Part shown: piece by piece, positions 19,159 to 30,146 of the stretch
Position numbering within the stretch: the first letter of the stretch is position 1
Layout: each line of letters begins with the position of its first letter
DNA from: Cephalotrichum gorgonifer
Lineage: Eukaryota; Ascomycota; Sordariomycetes; Microascales; Microascaceae
NCBI GenBank assembly: GCA_900312665.1
Contig: ONZQ02000003.1
Location: 888,648 to 952,647, forward strand
DNA length: 64,000 bases
Reading direction: 5' to 3'
The notes under the pieces: generated by a model
The model's database searches: none
What the model saw: only the letters and a program-made list of their open reading frames with translations
Told to the model about the DNA's origin: nothing
Program-made: the position numbers and the translations under genes

Positions 19159-22100
19159 CTACACCCGAGATCTAGTCGAGTTCGAGGGAGTTGCCGAGGC
19201 AGAAACAGGGTGGGCGTGAGAGAGGAAGTGACGGGCGTTCTTGCCCGTGAGAGTCCCGACGTCGTGCTTACCTACATCACAGGTCCAGTTAGTACTCGAC
19301 TCATCGCAACACAGGGATGAGTAGCGAAGATATAACGCCATCGTTCTAACTTACCATCGCAGCAAGCCCTCACGTTCTCCAGCCGGTCAGACTCCCGATC
19401 CTGTTGCTCAATCATAGCCCGCACGTCCTCGGCGCTGTCGTGGACATCGCCAGTCTCGTACACATCGGGGTTGATGATGGTGCGCCGGCTCCGCATGCTG
19501 CTGAACGTCTGGCTTGATTTCCAGTAGCCGCTCAGCCGAGTCAGCGTGCCGAACGACGGCCGCTGGGATCCACCTTGGGTGCGTTTCGTGTTGGTCAGGG
19601 TGGGTATATTCATCGACATGCCCATCGCTGGGGACTCGTTCCGGGACGAGTTGTACGAGGACAAAGAAGCACGCGGTCCGCGGCGAGTGGAGGCTTGCGG
19701 CTGGCGCCGCCCGAACTGAGGGTTGAATTCGTCCACATCCTCGCGTGTGATGTGGTCAGCCATCGATTCCGCATCGGACCGGCCATCCTCGTTCGTCCTA
19801 AGAAGCAGATACGAGAGGGCGTTGAACCAAATCTCATGGCGTTGGTTGGTGGTACAAGTAAACTTCACTGTGCGCCCAGGAGAGATGACGATGAGGCTCT
19901 TACGAGGCAAGCCAGGGGGGAAGGGGTTGTCGTCGGTCACCACTCTCACAGCCTCAATAGGAATGCTCTTGGCCTTAAGTTCGGACCGCTGACCGGCCGC
20001 CGTAGAGGGGTCACGATCGCTCCAGTACAAGGTGCGTGTGTAGGGGTGGACCCAGAAGTACCGCCTGTGTCGGTTCTCCGACATCTCACCACGACCTGTC
20101 TTGCGGGTGTACTTCCAGAGAAACTCGCCAATCATGGTCTGCGTGATTGCCTGGATCATGCGAGGATCAGTATTGGGACCAAACCCGCCGGGTACAATCC
20201 CCGGGCCTGCCGTCGGCATGTTGAAGCGATTGTCAAGCTCAGAGGCAAACGAGGTGATTGAGGACTGCCTGCTGCGGAGATTGTTCACTGCCGGGTGAGT
20301 ACCCGTCAGCACGGTCGCAGTTCCCGCCCGACCAGCCCGCGGCGTTGTCGAGTCGATAGAGGTGAATGACGGCTTCGAGACAATCGGCGTCCTGGGACGA
20401 GCGTTCCTCATGGCGGAGGCGGGCCAGAGTGGCGGCCCCATGCTGCCCTGCCCACCGCCTGACGACCCAGTCCTGGCAGCCTCGATCACCTCCTTGTGAT
20501 TAGCTGGCAGCGGTGGGAGGTCTTCCATCGGCGCTCTACTGCTTGTCGCGCTCGACGGCCTGTAAAGGGGATCCATCGCAGAGTCGGTAGCCCGGATTTT
20601 GTGCCTGACAACACTACCCGTGCTCTCCTCCGAGCCACGGCGCATCAAGGTTCCTGGCATCCCTATGCTGCTTCCCAGAGACTCTTGCCTCTCGTGGCCA
20701 ACGACCTGCCGGTTCTGCCTAGGCCTCATCATCTGATCGAGAGCATCCGATGTTAGGGCAGTCTGAGCGCTCGAGTCCAAGGTAACAGTCCCCGGCTTAC
20801 GAGGGCGTACGTTGGAGTTGATCGATATGCTTTGGAGTGGCCGCTGGGATTCTGGAGTCTCGGGTTGCGGGGTCTGTCGCGGGGACTGTCTCGTTTCGTC
20901 CTCGGCAATGATTGGCGGAGGGGTTGGGGTGCGAAGGCTATCCCAGTGCAAGACAGACCCTCGCACGAAGTTCTGAGACCTCTTCTTAGGGATCGCACCG
21001 AAGGGGAAGTCGGAATCCGGAGGAATGACAGGCATATCTCGCTTAGGGCTGCGGGGAGACACAGGCTTGGTGTCAAGAGACTGGATAGAGGTGAAGGCAA
21101 ACTCAGGCCGCGACTTGACTGGGGATGGGGGTTTGACAGGCGCAACAGATTCCGAGCGTATCGTCGATGTCGTAAGAAGAGCAGGCTCGGGCTTCGTCTC
21201 TTCTATAGGGTAGATGTGCTCAGAACGGACCGTGGACAGGCCGAGAACAAGCGGTTCGGGTGCTGGAGGTTCAGGCTCGGAAACGGGCGCCAGTTCTTGG
21301 GAGTTGATGTTCGTCAGACGCAGTTCCGGGAGAACGACATCCTCAGCTACGGGCTCGAAGCCTTGGGAGTTGATGTTTGCCAGACGCAATTCCGGCAGGA
21401 CGACCTCTTCGGCTACAGGCTCGAAACCCTGCGAGTTAATTCCGACCAGGCTTAGCTCCGGCAGGATCTCGGGGTCGGCCACGGGCTCCAATGACTGAGA
21501 GTCGATAGTAGCCATTCCAAGGTCGGGAATAACTTCTCGCTCCACCACAGGTTCCATATCCTGGGAGTTGATACTTGTCATGCTTAGCTCAGGAAGAACA
21601 GCCTCCGGTTCCACCTTTGGTTCCACCGTCTCAGAGTGGATCGACGCCATGTTCAGCTCACGGGCCAGAGCGGGTGAATGTGGCGTGCTGGAAGCGACAG
21701 CCGACAGCCCCAGAACCGCTGCAAGCGTGTCCAGTGGTGTAGCATCCGGCTCTAGAGCCTGCACATGCATCTGGGAGACTGTCAGCTCCGGCGCGGGAGG
21801 CAAGATTTCTGGCTCGGCCCTTGGGTCCAATGCTTCCGACCGTATTCCGGAGATGCTAAGCGGTGCAGGCACAGGTTCCGGCTCGGCCCTAGGGTCGAGA
21901 GACTTCGCGTTGATCTCTGAGATGCTGAGGGCGGGGGCCGGTACGATCGGTTCGGCCTTGGGTTCCAGCACCTCCTTCTGAATAGACGACAGAGTCAACG
22001 ATGGGGGCGGAACTTCCACGACTTCAGGTGCGACAGGCGTGACGTCCTGCGTTTCAATCGACGTGAAGTCAAGCTGGGGCGCTGACGAGGGGGGGAGAGG

Positions 22101-24580
22101 GAACTTCGAAAGGCTGTCCTCCATTCCAAGATCGGACTGGGCCCCAGAGTCACTGTATGACGAGATGCGCCGCGAGGGGTCGATGTCAATGCCCATGGAG
22201 ACATGTCCCCCAATCATAGATGGGATGGAGGCAGGTTCTTCCATAGGCTCCGTATTGGTGCCAGAATCCACCATCTCGAACTTGGGAAGCGTGGGCGTCG
22301 CAACGTCGTCCTCAGCCCCAGGCTTAGACGGGTCAGTCATCACAGCACTGTCCACCATGCCCAGCCTTTGAATTGACGGGATTGATCGTAGCCCTGGGAT
22401 GCGGGAGTGCGACTCGGGAGACGCGAGAAGAGTCCGGCTAGGCGTGCCTTCATAGGACTCGTCGCCGCTCCCATCGAAATCGGCAAGCTCCGCGAAGAGA
22501 CTTTGTCCGCCCTGGCGTGGGGTTCCCGAGGTGCTGCTGTTGGCGTAGCTGGCCTGGGAACCCGCCGGCGAACCCTGCATTGCCGGTGGTTCCTCGCTTG
22601 TCTGTCTTGAGCGCCTGAGAAGCCCACGACTCACACGCAAGCGCATCCTAGGAGGCGCCGAGGGAGGTGTTGCAGCATCAGCACCGGCATCCTCGTCGTT
22701 TGAGGTGGATGCAGTGCTGTGGAAGGACTCGCGATTGGGATGCCTCCGGAAGTTGAGTGGCCCAATGTTCGAAAGCTTACGTCGGACCCCTCCCCTAGAT
22801 GGACTCTCAGTTTCCGTAGCCTCCGACTCGCTGCCTGAGAACTCTTCAGCCCCGGTCTGGAAGTCCTCCGTCTCAGTGCCTCGTTCGTTGGCCGTCTCGA
22901 AAGCAGCGTCGCTGGTCTCGTTCGCAGTCTCGAACTGGTCAGTAGATTCCGCATGACGGGTTGGCGATGGTGATCCAGGAGATACCGATCGAGACAGCGA
23001 CAGGCGCGGAGACGATTCCTCCAGGTGGTCCTCCCACTCCTGGTCTTCCATGTAGATCTCCTCACGGCTGGTCCGGGCACTGCCTAGCAGAAGCTTGGAG
23101 TGTCTCTTGAGATCTCTAGCGTCCGACTTCTTGGTTCGACGGCTAGATAAGCCTCCGCCGTCGCCCCGGAGGCGCTCTACCTCGTCTCGGACGTCTTGAA
23201 GCATCCTCTTTAACTCGAGCTTCTCCGTCTTCTCGCGGTGAAGCTGGGTCCGCTGGCTCTGAATCGTGCGCTGGGCATGGTGGAGCGACGTCTTCAGGGT
23301 TTCGGACTCTAGCATAGAGTGCCTAGGCGTGGTTCCCTTGACAGGCGAGGGCGGCGGGGAGTGCTCCGGGGTGATATTATCAGCCGCACTCTCGAAGTCA
23401 TCCTCACTCATGCCTAGAATCCCCTCTCGCTCGAGCATCTTAGCCCGCTGGGAGGAGGAAAAGGCACGAGCGAGCTCTTGGTTCTGGTTTGTCAGGTCGT
23501 CAACCTTCCGTTGCAGAGTGCTCCGTTCATTCTCGGCTGCCGCGATACTACGTTTTGCCGTCCCAAGCTCAATATCATGCAGCTTGATGGCGGCAGTATG
23601 ATCCTCAGACAGCTTGGCATGAGATACTTTAACTTCGTCCAGCTCCCTCTGCGTCTTATTCTTTTCCGATTGCAGGACATTGAGTGACTGGGTGAGGCGT
23701 TTCTCACGTTCTGCGGCCTCTTTTTGCGCGGCAAAGAGCTCCTGGAGTTGGGTCTCCAGGGTCCAGTTTTCGTCCTTGTATCGGTGCTCGCTCTCATCGA
23801 GCTCCTTCAACCGCTGTTGTAGGGACTCGGCGTCAATCTCAAGTCTTGTCCTTGCATTCGTGGCATCCCGAAGCTCGTCGTCCTTCTCGGAAAGTAGAGC
23901 TTGTAGGTTTCGGACTTGGGATATGAGGGAGGTGCTGATCTCGGCGGCGAATTCGATATCGTGAATACGGTTCGCAGGCTGGTTTCGAAGTTTTCGGTTC
24001 GGGACGCTCAATTTCGTCGGGGAGCCGGTTGCGTGGCTTTCGAATTTCGACGGGCTAACGGAGCGCTGTAATAAGATGTTAGCAAAGCCAATGCAGTCAG
24101 GAAGTTAAGACGACATGGCAAGAGACGTACGCGTCCTCCTTTGCCCTCGGGGACGTAAGGAGATCCGCCGGCAGCTTCGTTGCTTGGGATCCGCTGCTTG
24201 GGCAGGAATGCTCTCGCAGTCTGCCGCGCCACTTCATTGTAGTCCTTCTCTATCTCCGCCAGCTTATGACCCAGCTCTCCACTGAGCTGCCCATCTAACT
24301 CTTGGCTCTCCACTTCCGCCAACCGATCCCGAAGCTCTTTTTGCTGTTGCACCAGCGCGGTCCCAAGCTTACCAGCTTCAGCCATACGGCGCTCGGTCTC
24401 GGCGAGGTGAGCTTCTAGGGCGCGTTTCGCCTGGCGTGGGGATGAAGATGGGCCGAGAGCGAAGAGTTTGGAGTCGAAGCCGGAGTATCGCAGCGGCGGT
24501 TGACCAGATGATGTTACGAAGGGGTCATTCTCCTTATCGGCCTCGCTGGCTAGCGATTTGTGGCCGAATGAGGAAGCCAT
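19159..24580 (-). CDS. apsA: ApsA/Num1-type cortical dynein anchor (PH domain)
   Basis: Three exons on the minus strand, 24580-24131, 24065-19355 and 19271-19159, give 1,757 residues. Introns of 65 and 83 nt have GTACGT/GTAAGT donors and CTAAC branch sites. The N terminus (MASSFGHKSLASEADKEND) is Ser-rich and then helical. A coiled coil covers about residues 60-330, as in the membrane-binding CC domain of Num1/Mcp5. A central region has about 13-14 degenerate repeats of 22-26 residues built on INSQxxEPVAE...LPEL. Near the C terminus (DNA about 19800-20140) is the Num1-type PH domain, beginning GEFLWKYTRK, which binds phosphoinositides at the plasma membrane. The last exon restores the ACCDGKHDVG ending. 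In Aspergillus nidulans ApsA positions nuclei through cortical dynein, and Num1 also tethers mitochondria and ER. ATG at 24580 is preferred over one nine codons upstream because the MASSFG start looks like the family. Confidence 0.93.
21056..22078 (-). repeat. degenerate 22-26-residue tandem repeats in ApsA
   Basis: About 13-14 units of pattern L-x-hydrophobic-x-x-I-x-S-x-x-h-x-P-x-x-E-P. The most alike neighbours are LVGINSQGFEPVAEEVVLPE and LANINSQGFEPVAEDVVLPE, 66-bp units near 21330-21440. Copies become more divergent towards both ends, as expected for unequal crossing-over in the middle of the array. Confidence 0.85.
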
Positions 24581-27330
24581 GATGGCGAAAGGGGGGTGGT
24601 CGAGCACACTCTCTAAGCACGGCGGAGCGACATGCAGCTATCGTGAGTGTTCGGGGATTTGGCGTGTGTATCGACTGGTGAAGCTGCTGCAGCGATAACA
24701 CGCAACGGGCTCGATTCACGCGAAGAGACGTAGAGCGTCTAACCGGACAAGGGGGCGGTTTCGAAATTTGGCTGTCGACGCGAGAGGGGTCTCTCTGTCA
24801 CCACCACAGGAATTGGAGGCTAGAAGTCGAGACGCGAAGAGAAGATGATGGCCGGACGAGATCGCAGGTAACAAGAAAATCAATCAAGCCAATTAAAATA
24901 TAGAGAGAAACAGATAAATCAGAAAATCGAAGAGGGATGAAAGCGGTCCCAAGAAGAGCAGGCTCGCCAGGTATTGTTGTGGTTGTCGAATGCACTCCAA
25001 AGGAGGTCGCTCAAAATTCCGCCTTGACGCGGTCTGGCTGGTATTATTGACTTGTCTTGCTTTGTTGACTAAGGGGGGCGCTAAAGACGGCCACGCAGGA
25101 GGATGTGAGGAAGTGGGGTCGGCCAGATGTCTTAGCCGTTAGGGCAGGCGGAGGTGACAGCAGGGTTCTGCGGCGGTAAACGGGACGCTAAGCACCTCGT
25201 ACCTGCAGCTTCCGGTGCTCAAAGTAGCTCGCTTGGTGATAACCGTGGCGCCAGGTTTCAGGTTGCCAAAATTCGCAAATCCCAAGTCGCAAGTCCACCT
25301 CGCGGCAGGACGAAGAGTGGACGGAAGGTGAGGAGACGAGATACTCCAAACTATCGGGCAGGTGCGAAGGAGGGCAAACCAGACTGGTGATCCGGGCAGT
25401 CCTTGGAGCAGTCACTCCTTCCCAAAGCGTCTGTGACGAGGGAGAAAAATGCCGAGAGAAAAAAAAAAGAAGATAACCGCATACAAAATTGGGCAAGCTA
25501 AAGACGAGATTATGGGGATATTAGGATGGTGTAGTCCCCCCACCACGGCAGGTATCGGGAGGCGTGGGCGGGAAGGATTTCCGGGGTGAATGCCAAAAGA
25601 AAAAGAAAGGAAAAAAAAAAATAATGTAAACGAGGAACAAAGAAAGAAAGGATGCCTCGCCAAAACAGACACACGATTACGAGTAAAAAGAATGTGCGGC
25701 TGCTGCTGGCGGTAACAGCCAAAGACGAGGATGCAGAGAGGAAGAGGGCCAGAACATCAAGGTCCCGACTCCAAGAAACAAAATAGAATCTGTGGTGGGG
25801 AGAGGACGGACCAAGTGTCCGTGAGTGCAGGGTTTCTGGTGATCCCTTGAGATGAGATGAACTTCGGACAGGGATCTGGGAGGTAGCATCGCGGCGTCCG
25901 AGGACGGATACAGACACTTGTACTTGTGCTAGATACGGAATACTTGCTCCTACTCGTGCTTGCATTGATTGGAATAGGTAATAATAGTCGAATGTGGAGA
26001 TGGTATCCCACTGGCTTCGTACAACGCACCCAATCTTTCTCTCAGAGGACGAACACACATGGATACTCACATCTTGAAAACTTGCCTTCATTCGTTCCAG
26101 ACAGGTTTGGGTCGCTAATATCTACAAGTGATCCTTGCAAGATGACAGGCCATAGTCGTCCGTCTCACTGCAGACTCCTTACTCTTACAGTTGGAAACCT
26201 GCAGGTCCGAAATGACGCATGTACGATGTACATGTCTGCATTGTTTACTTTTGCACAAACAATGGTTAATACGGTACCTTTTTTTTTTCGCGTCGAGGGG
26301 GAAAGAGGGAGGGAGAGAAAGAAAAGCATGGAAGAATGGGTAATACTACTCGCAAGGATAACATAACCATGAATGTCATGCTTCCAAGTACTTGCGGAGC
26401 ACTGCCATTGCTACTTGGACATGGATGCTAGAGTCCATCATCAACTCCACCAGCGCAGGTTCCAATTGTCTTAGGCGGCCACTTGACGCCACTAGACGGA
26501 TGGATCCCTTCATCTCCCTGCCCATAGATCTAATCGACTAGACCGATAGATAGTGGATAGATCTTCGTCCATGCCACGTTCCTGAGGGTCGTCCCTCCCG
26601 ATTAGGCCCAAAGCCAATTCCTCACATACAAAAACAGATTTTCTTTCCCTTTCTTACTCGAAAGGGTGTAAAACGATCGGTGACCAAAACATCAAAACAA
26701 AACATGATGGACGCGTCTCTCCCCAAAGCAACCATACCTTGCTTGATCAAGCGATAGTTACTCCGTATGGAGTACCGTAATACCCCCGATGCATGAAGGT
26801 AATCTCTCAAGCACCAATCAGCGACGAGACCTAGAGACAGTTTCGCGGGGGTGGCCCTGTCGCAAATCCGTTAGTCATTCACGGTTCTCGCACGTGATAT
26901 TACGAGAAGAAGGCAAGGGAGCATTGCTCAAGCCTGAAGCATGACCAGATCCTAACTGTATCCATTGCTCTCAGCCTGCCCATAATAATAGCGGCCGCTC
27001 GATGCAGGTCTAAATAATAAGGCCTGGAGGGGTGAAACGGCGCATAACCTGCCAGGACTGCCCTAGCTTCACTTTACTTGCATTGATATTATTGATACAA
27101 ACATGTAGTCTCAGCTACGTTGTAGGGTCATACGTGATATACAAACCTACTCATAGCAGCTTGAGCGGCGCAAGCTTTCGTGGCAGACCAACGGCATCAT
27201 TATTATCCTGTGGACGTACCAGGAGCTTCATTATGTCTTATTCAGCAGCGTACACCATCTTACAAGTCTAAACCTCACCATTCCATCCTCCGGAGGAAGA
27301 GCTGCTATCCATCTAAACCGAGCCCTTCTA
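24581..27330. other. intergenic, 2.75 kb
   Basis: Holds the apsA promoter at the left and the 3' region of the thioredoxin-like gene at the right. Long A/T runs lie near 25455-25625 and 26279-26290. A TACTTGTAC-type motif lies near 25915-25928 and a TACTCCGTA...GGAGTA inverted element near 26759-26774. Open frames here (for example 25510-26091) have no domain or homologous look. No gene supported. Confidence 0.55.
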
Positions 27331-27976
27331 TCACATCCGAAACCACCCAGTCAGTGAGCTCCCGCCGCTCACATGCCTCGCCTCCTCCCGGATCCACCCC
27401 GCCAAAAACTCCTTGTCCGTCATGTTGGCCGGGTCCATGAGCCTCGTGCTCATCCTCGGGCCCGTCTCCTCGAACGCCAGGATCGTTGGCAAGGACGAGA
27501 TGACGTACGCTTGCCCAAAGCCCTCCCGCATGACGTCCGGGGAATCATACTCTACCGTGCAGAGCGCCACTCCGCCCTCCGCCTCCCCGACGCCAGACTC
27601 GACGAGAGAGTAGAGGATCGGGGACACGATGGGGCAGGTGGGGCACCAGGATGCCGTCCAGAGGGTTATGAGAGGCACGCGGGAGGAGGCTGAGAGGAGG
27701 TGGTAGGTGTCGAAGTCGGCCGGGCGGCGGACACTACAGCCCGGGTAATATTAGTTGCATTGTTTTTTTAACTTACCTCCAGCAGGAGGGAAATCGTGTA
27801 AGTATATCGCGGGTTCCTTACGCATCGTAGATCTGGTTTTTGGCAGATGTGGTTCGGGAGCCAGAGAAGCAGCGACGAGCCAGCGAGGGAGTAGCCACGG
27901 AAACTCTCATAGATGACCGAGAAGCGAGGGGCTTTCTCCCCAGCAGCCGCCGCAGGCCGTCGTGTCGCAAGGTCAT
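27331..27976 (-). CDS. mitochondrial thioredoxin-fold protein (WCPTC)
   Basis: Two exons, 27976-27822 and 27733-27331, give 185 residues. The 88-nt intron has a GTAAGG donor, a CTAAT branch site and a GGCTGTAG acceptor. Exon 1 encodes an Arg-rich, acid-free leader with RCFSGSRTT near residue 40, a typical mitochondrial presequence and cleavage context. Exon 2 has the thioredoxin fold: a beta strand PLITLWTASW, the redox motif Trp-Cys-Pro-Thr-Cys at about residue 80, and a second strand followed by SSLPTILAFE, which contains the cis-Pro. The active-site dipeptide Pro-Thr differs from the thioredoxin Gly-Pro and resembles atypical thioredoxin-like proteins. Short proteins of this pattern are common in Pezizomycotina without assigned substrate. 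A matrix or intermembrane-space thiol reductase role is inferred from fold and leader. Confidence 0.8.
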
Positions 27977-29024
27977 GGTTTGAAAGTGTAAGATGCTCGT
28001 TTCAGCTCGGTTTTTGGAATCCCCGGTATACGTCGTTGTCGTTGAAAACCTCCAGCGGAGAGCATGGTGTTTATGGACAACCTCAGACTTACATCACTTC
28101 TCACTTCATGTTCCCAATGCTGCAAGATCCTGCCAGCCTGCCCGATTGGCCCAAATCGTCTCACCACCTGCCCACTGTTACCAGATGCAACGGGCCGTCT
28201 TCTGTGAGCGCCCAGGCCGTTCAACTCAAAAAAAAAATAAATAAAAAATAAAAAAAAGTGTCACGTGAGAGGATCGGCAGTAGCATGGCCGAGACAGCAA
28301 ACCATATCGGGGATGATACGCGCGGCGAAGTCGAGAGGACAGCATGGTATAGTGAGTATTAATACGGAGTACTCATGTTATATTGGGTTAATAGGGGGCC
28401 CTCCTCCGTACCAGAAGTGAGGATGGTGTTGTTCTCATTTTCTTTGGGTACAGTAGCCAATTCTCCACAATATAACCATGTTATGCTCCCATAAGTATAT
28501 CACACGTGCCAATATAAATGAGACGGGTTGAGAAGCCCCGCATGGCGCAAAGGGGAAAAAAGATGAGATTGGTAACTTGTATATTGATGCCCGGACAATT
28601 ACAGAACATGGCCCCGTCTTGGCGTCGGTAGTCATCGCAGCAGAGAAGAGGTCGTGCCAGAGTAAGGTAGGAATGCCATGCCGGGCTTTTTGCCAAATCT
28701 GTCGACCCATGGTGGCTTGCGCGGGGGACCGGCGATATTGCGGACAAGAGGGGAAGGTCGTTTCTACTGGTACTTGGGTGATAAAGTGCAGATACTCTGA
28801 TTAACCTTGTATATCAAGTCATTAAAGGTAAAGGCCGGGAATAGCCTGAAAGTGGAGAAGACGCCGCTCTCGATGGGAGTACTCTCCTTTCTTATATATC
28901 TACCTACCTCGGGGGGGAACAGAACGCCCAAGAGGTTCCACATGATGTGAGCCACTCAACCCCTCGATCGTCTAGGAACACAATACACTGGGAAGCAAAA
29001 AGCCGCCCCGAATAATAAAAAAAC
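27977..29024. other. intergenic between divergent genes, 1.05 kb
   Basis: Divergent promoter region between the thioredoxin-like gene (minus) and the sugar-dehydrogenase-like gene (plus). It contains an A-rich tract at 28228-28258 and a TCACGTGA palindrome. No gene seen. Confidence 0.6.
28261..28268. promoter_or_regulatory. TCACGTGA palindrome upstream of thioredoxin-like gene
   Basis: A perfect 8-bp palindrome 285 bp upstream of the minus-strand start at 27976 and about 760 bp from the plus-strand gene at 29025. Identical to the element upstream of rev3. Possible bHLH binding site; inferred. Confidence 0.35.
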
Positions 29025-30146
29025 ATGCATCTCGGACTTTCTGTCACTTACGCTCTGTCGTTGCTGGCCGGAGCTTCGGCCGTCCCTTCGCAACGGCTAG
29101 AGACTCGCCAGCAACAGCCGTTCACATCGACAGCAATCACCAGCCATGCCGAGCCATGGGCGTTTGCCTTCCTGCCTGACGACCGCATCCTTGTCAACGA
29201 GAAACGAGGCAACATGATTCTCGTCGACCCGGTCGCCAAGACCAAGGGTACCATCACCGGCGTGCCCACCGTCGCCTACGGCGGCCAGGGCGGTCTCCAT
29301 GACGTCGCCCTGCACCCCGACTACGCCGAGAACAACATCGTGTACCTCAGCTACGCCGAGAGCGGCACCGGCGGGGCGGGCGGCGCAGTCGCGCGGGCCA
29401 CGCTGACGCTGGACGCCAACGGCGGCGGCGCGCTGTCCGACCTCGAGGTCATCTGGCGCCACTCGCAGAAGGCCCAGGGCGGGCTCCAGTTCGCATGCCG
29501 CCTGCTCTTCGGCCCCGACGGCGCGCTGTGGATCTCGTCGGGCGAGATCAACCAGATGACGCCGTCCCAGGACATGACCAGCAACCTCGGCAAGGTGATC
29601 AAGCTGTACGACAACGGCACCGCGTTCGCGGACAACCCGTTCGCGAGCCAGGGCGAGATCCAGTCGCAGATCTGGTCGCTGGGCCACCGGAACCCGCTGG
29701 GCATCGACTGGGACGCTGAGGGGCGCCTCTGGGAGGTCGAGATGGGCCCCATGGGCGGCGACGAGCTCAACCTGATCGAGCCGGGCGCCAACTACGGCTG
29801 GCCTCTCGTGTCCCAGGGCCGCCACTACGACGGCCGCACGATCCCCGCGCACAACACGCGCCCCGAGTTCAACGCGCCCAAGGCCTTCTGGGTCCCCGTC
29901 ATCTCCCCCGGCGGCCTGATCATCTACAAGGGCGACCTGTTCTCCAGCTGGAAGGGCAACGCCATAATCTCCGGCCTCAGCTCGCAGGCGATTGTGCGCG
30001 TGACCATTACCGGCGATACGGCGGCGGAGGCCCAGCGCATCCCGATGGGTAAGCGCATGCGCGGCATCCGAGAGGACAAGGACGGCGCCATCTGGGTGAT
30101 CGAGGATGGTCAGAACGGGCGGCTCTTGAAGCTTACCCCGAACTGA
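29025..30146 (+). CDS. secreted glucose/sorbosone dehydrogenase-family beta-propeller
   Basis: Intronless, 373 residues. A signal peptide covers about residues 1-20. The rest matches the soluble PQQ-dependent aldose/sorbosone dehydrogenase fold (GSDH family, bacterial YliI/Asd type): EPWAFAFLPDDRILVNEKRG, GGQGGLHDVALHPDY with the expected general-base His at 92, a SLGHRNPLGIDWD block, GGDELN, and ANYGWPLVS. These proteins oxidise aldose sugars at C1 using PQQ and Ca2+ in bacteria. Some motif positions differ: the usual HFGxR is QFACR, the usual GDR after LWIS is SGE, and HGPRGGDE reads MGPMGGDE. Cofactor binding may therefore be altered or lost. The lack of introns, very high GC and family distribution suggest old transfer from bacteria. 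Secretion is supported; activity is not certain. Confidence 0.85.
   Translation: MHLGLSVTYALSLLAGASAVPSQRLETRQQQPFTSTAITSHAEPWAFAFLPDDRILVNEKRGNMILVDPVAKTKGTITGVPTVAYGGQGGLHDVALHPDYAENNIVYLSYAESGTGGAGGAVARATLTLDANGGGALSDLEVIWRHSQKAQGGLQFACRLLFGPDGALWISSGEINQMTPSQDMTSNLGKVIKLYDNGTAFADNPFASQGEIQSQIWSLGHRNPLGIDWDAEGRLWEVEMGPMGGDELNLIEPGANYGWPLVSQGRHYDGRTIPAHNTRPEFNAPKAFWVPVISPGGLIIYKGDLFSSWKGNAIISGLSSQAIVRVTITGDTAAEAQRIPMGKRMRGIREDKDGAIWVIEDGQNGRLLKLTPN

Noticed and set aside
25510..26091. Minus-strand frame of 193 codons rich in Phe/Ser
   Set aside because: It reads across A-runs as poly-Phe, has no domain, and overlaps other frames.
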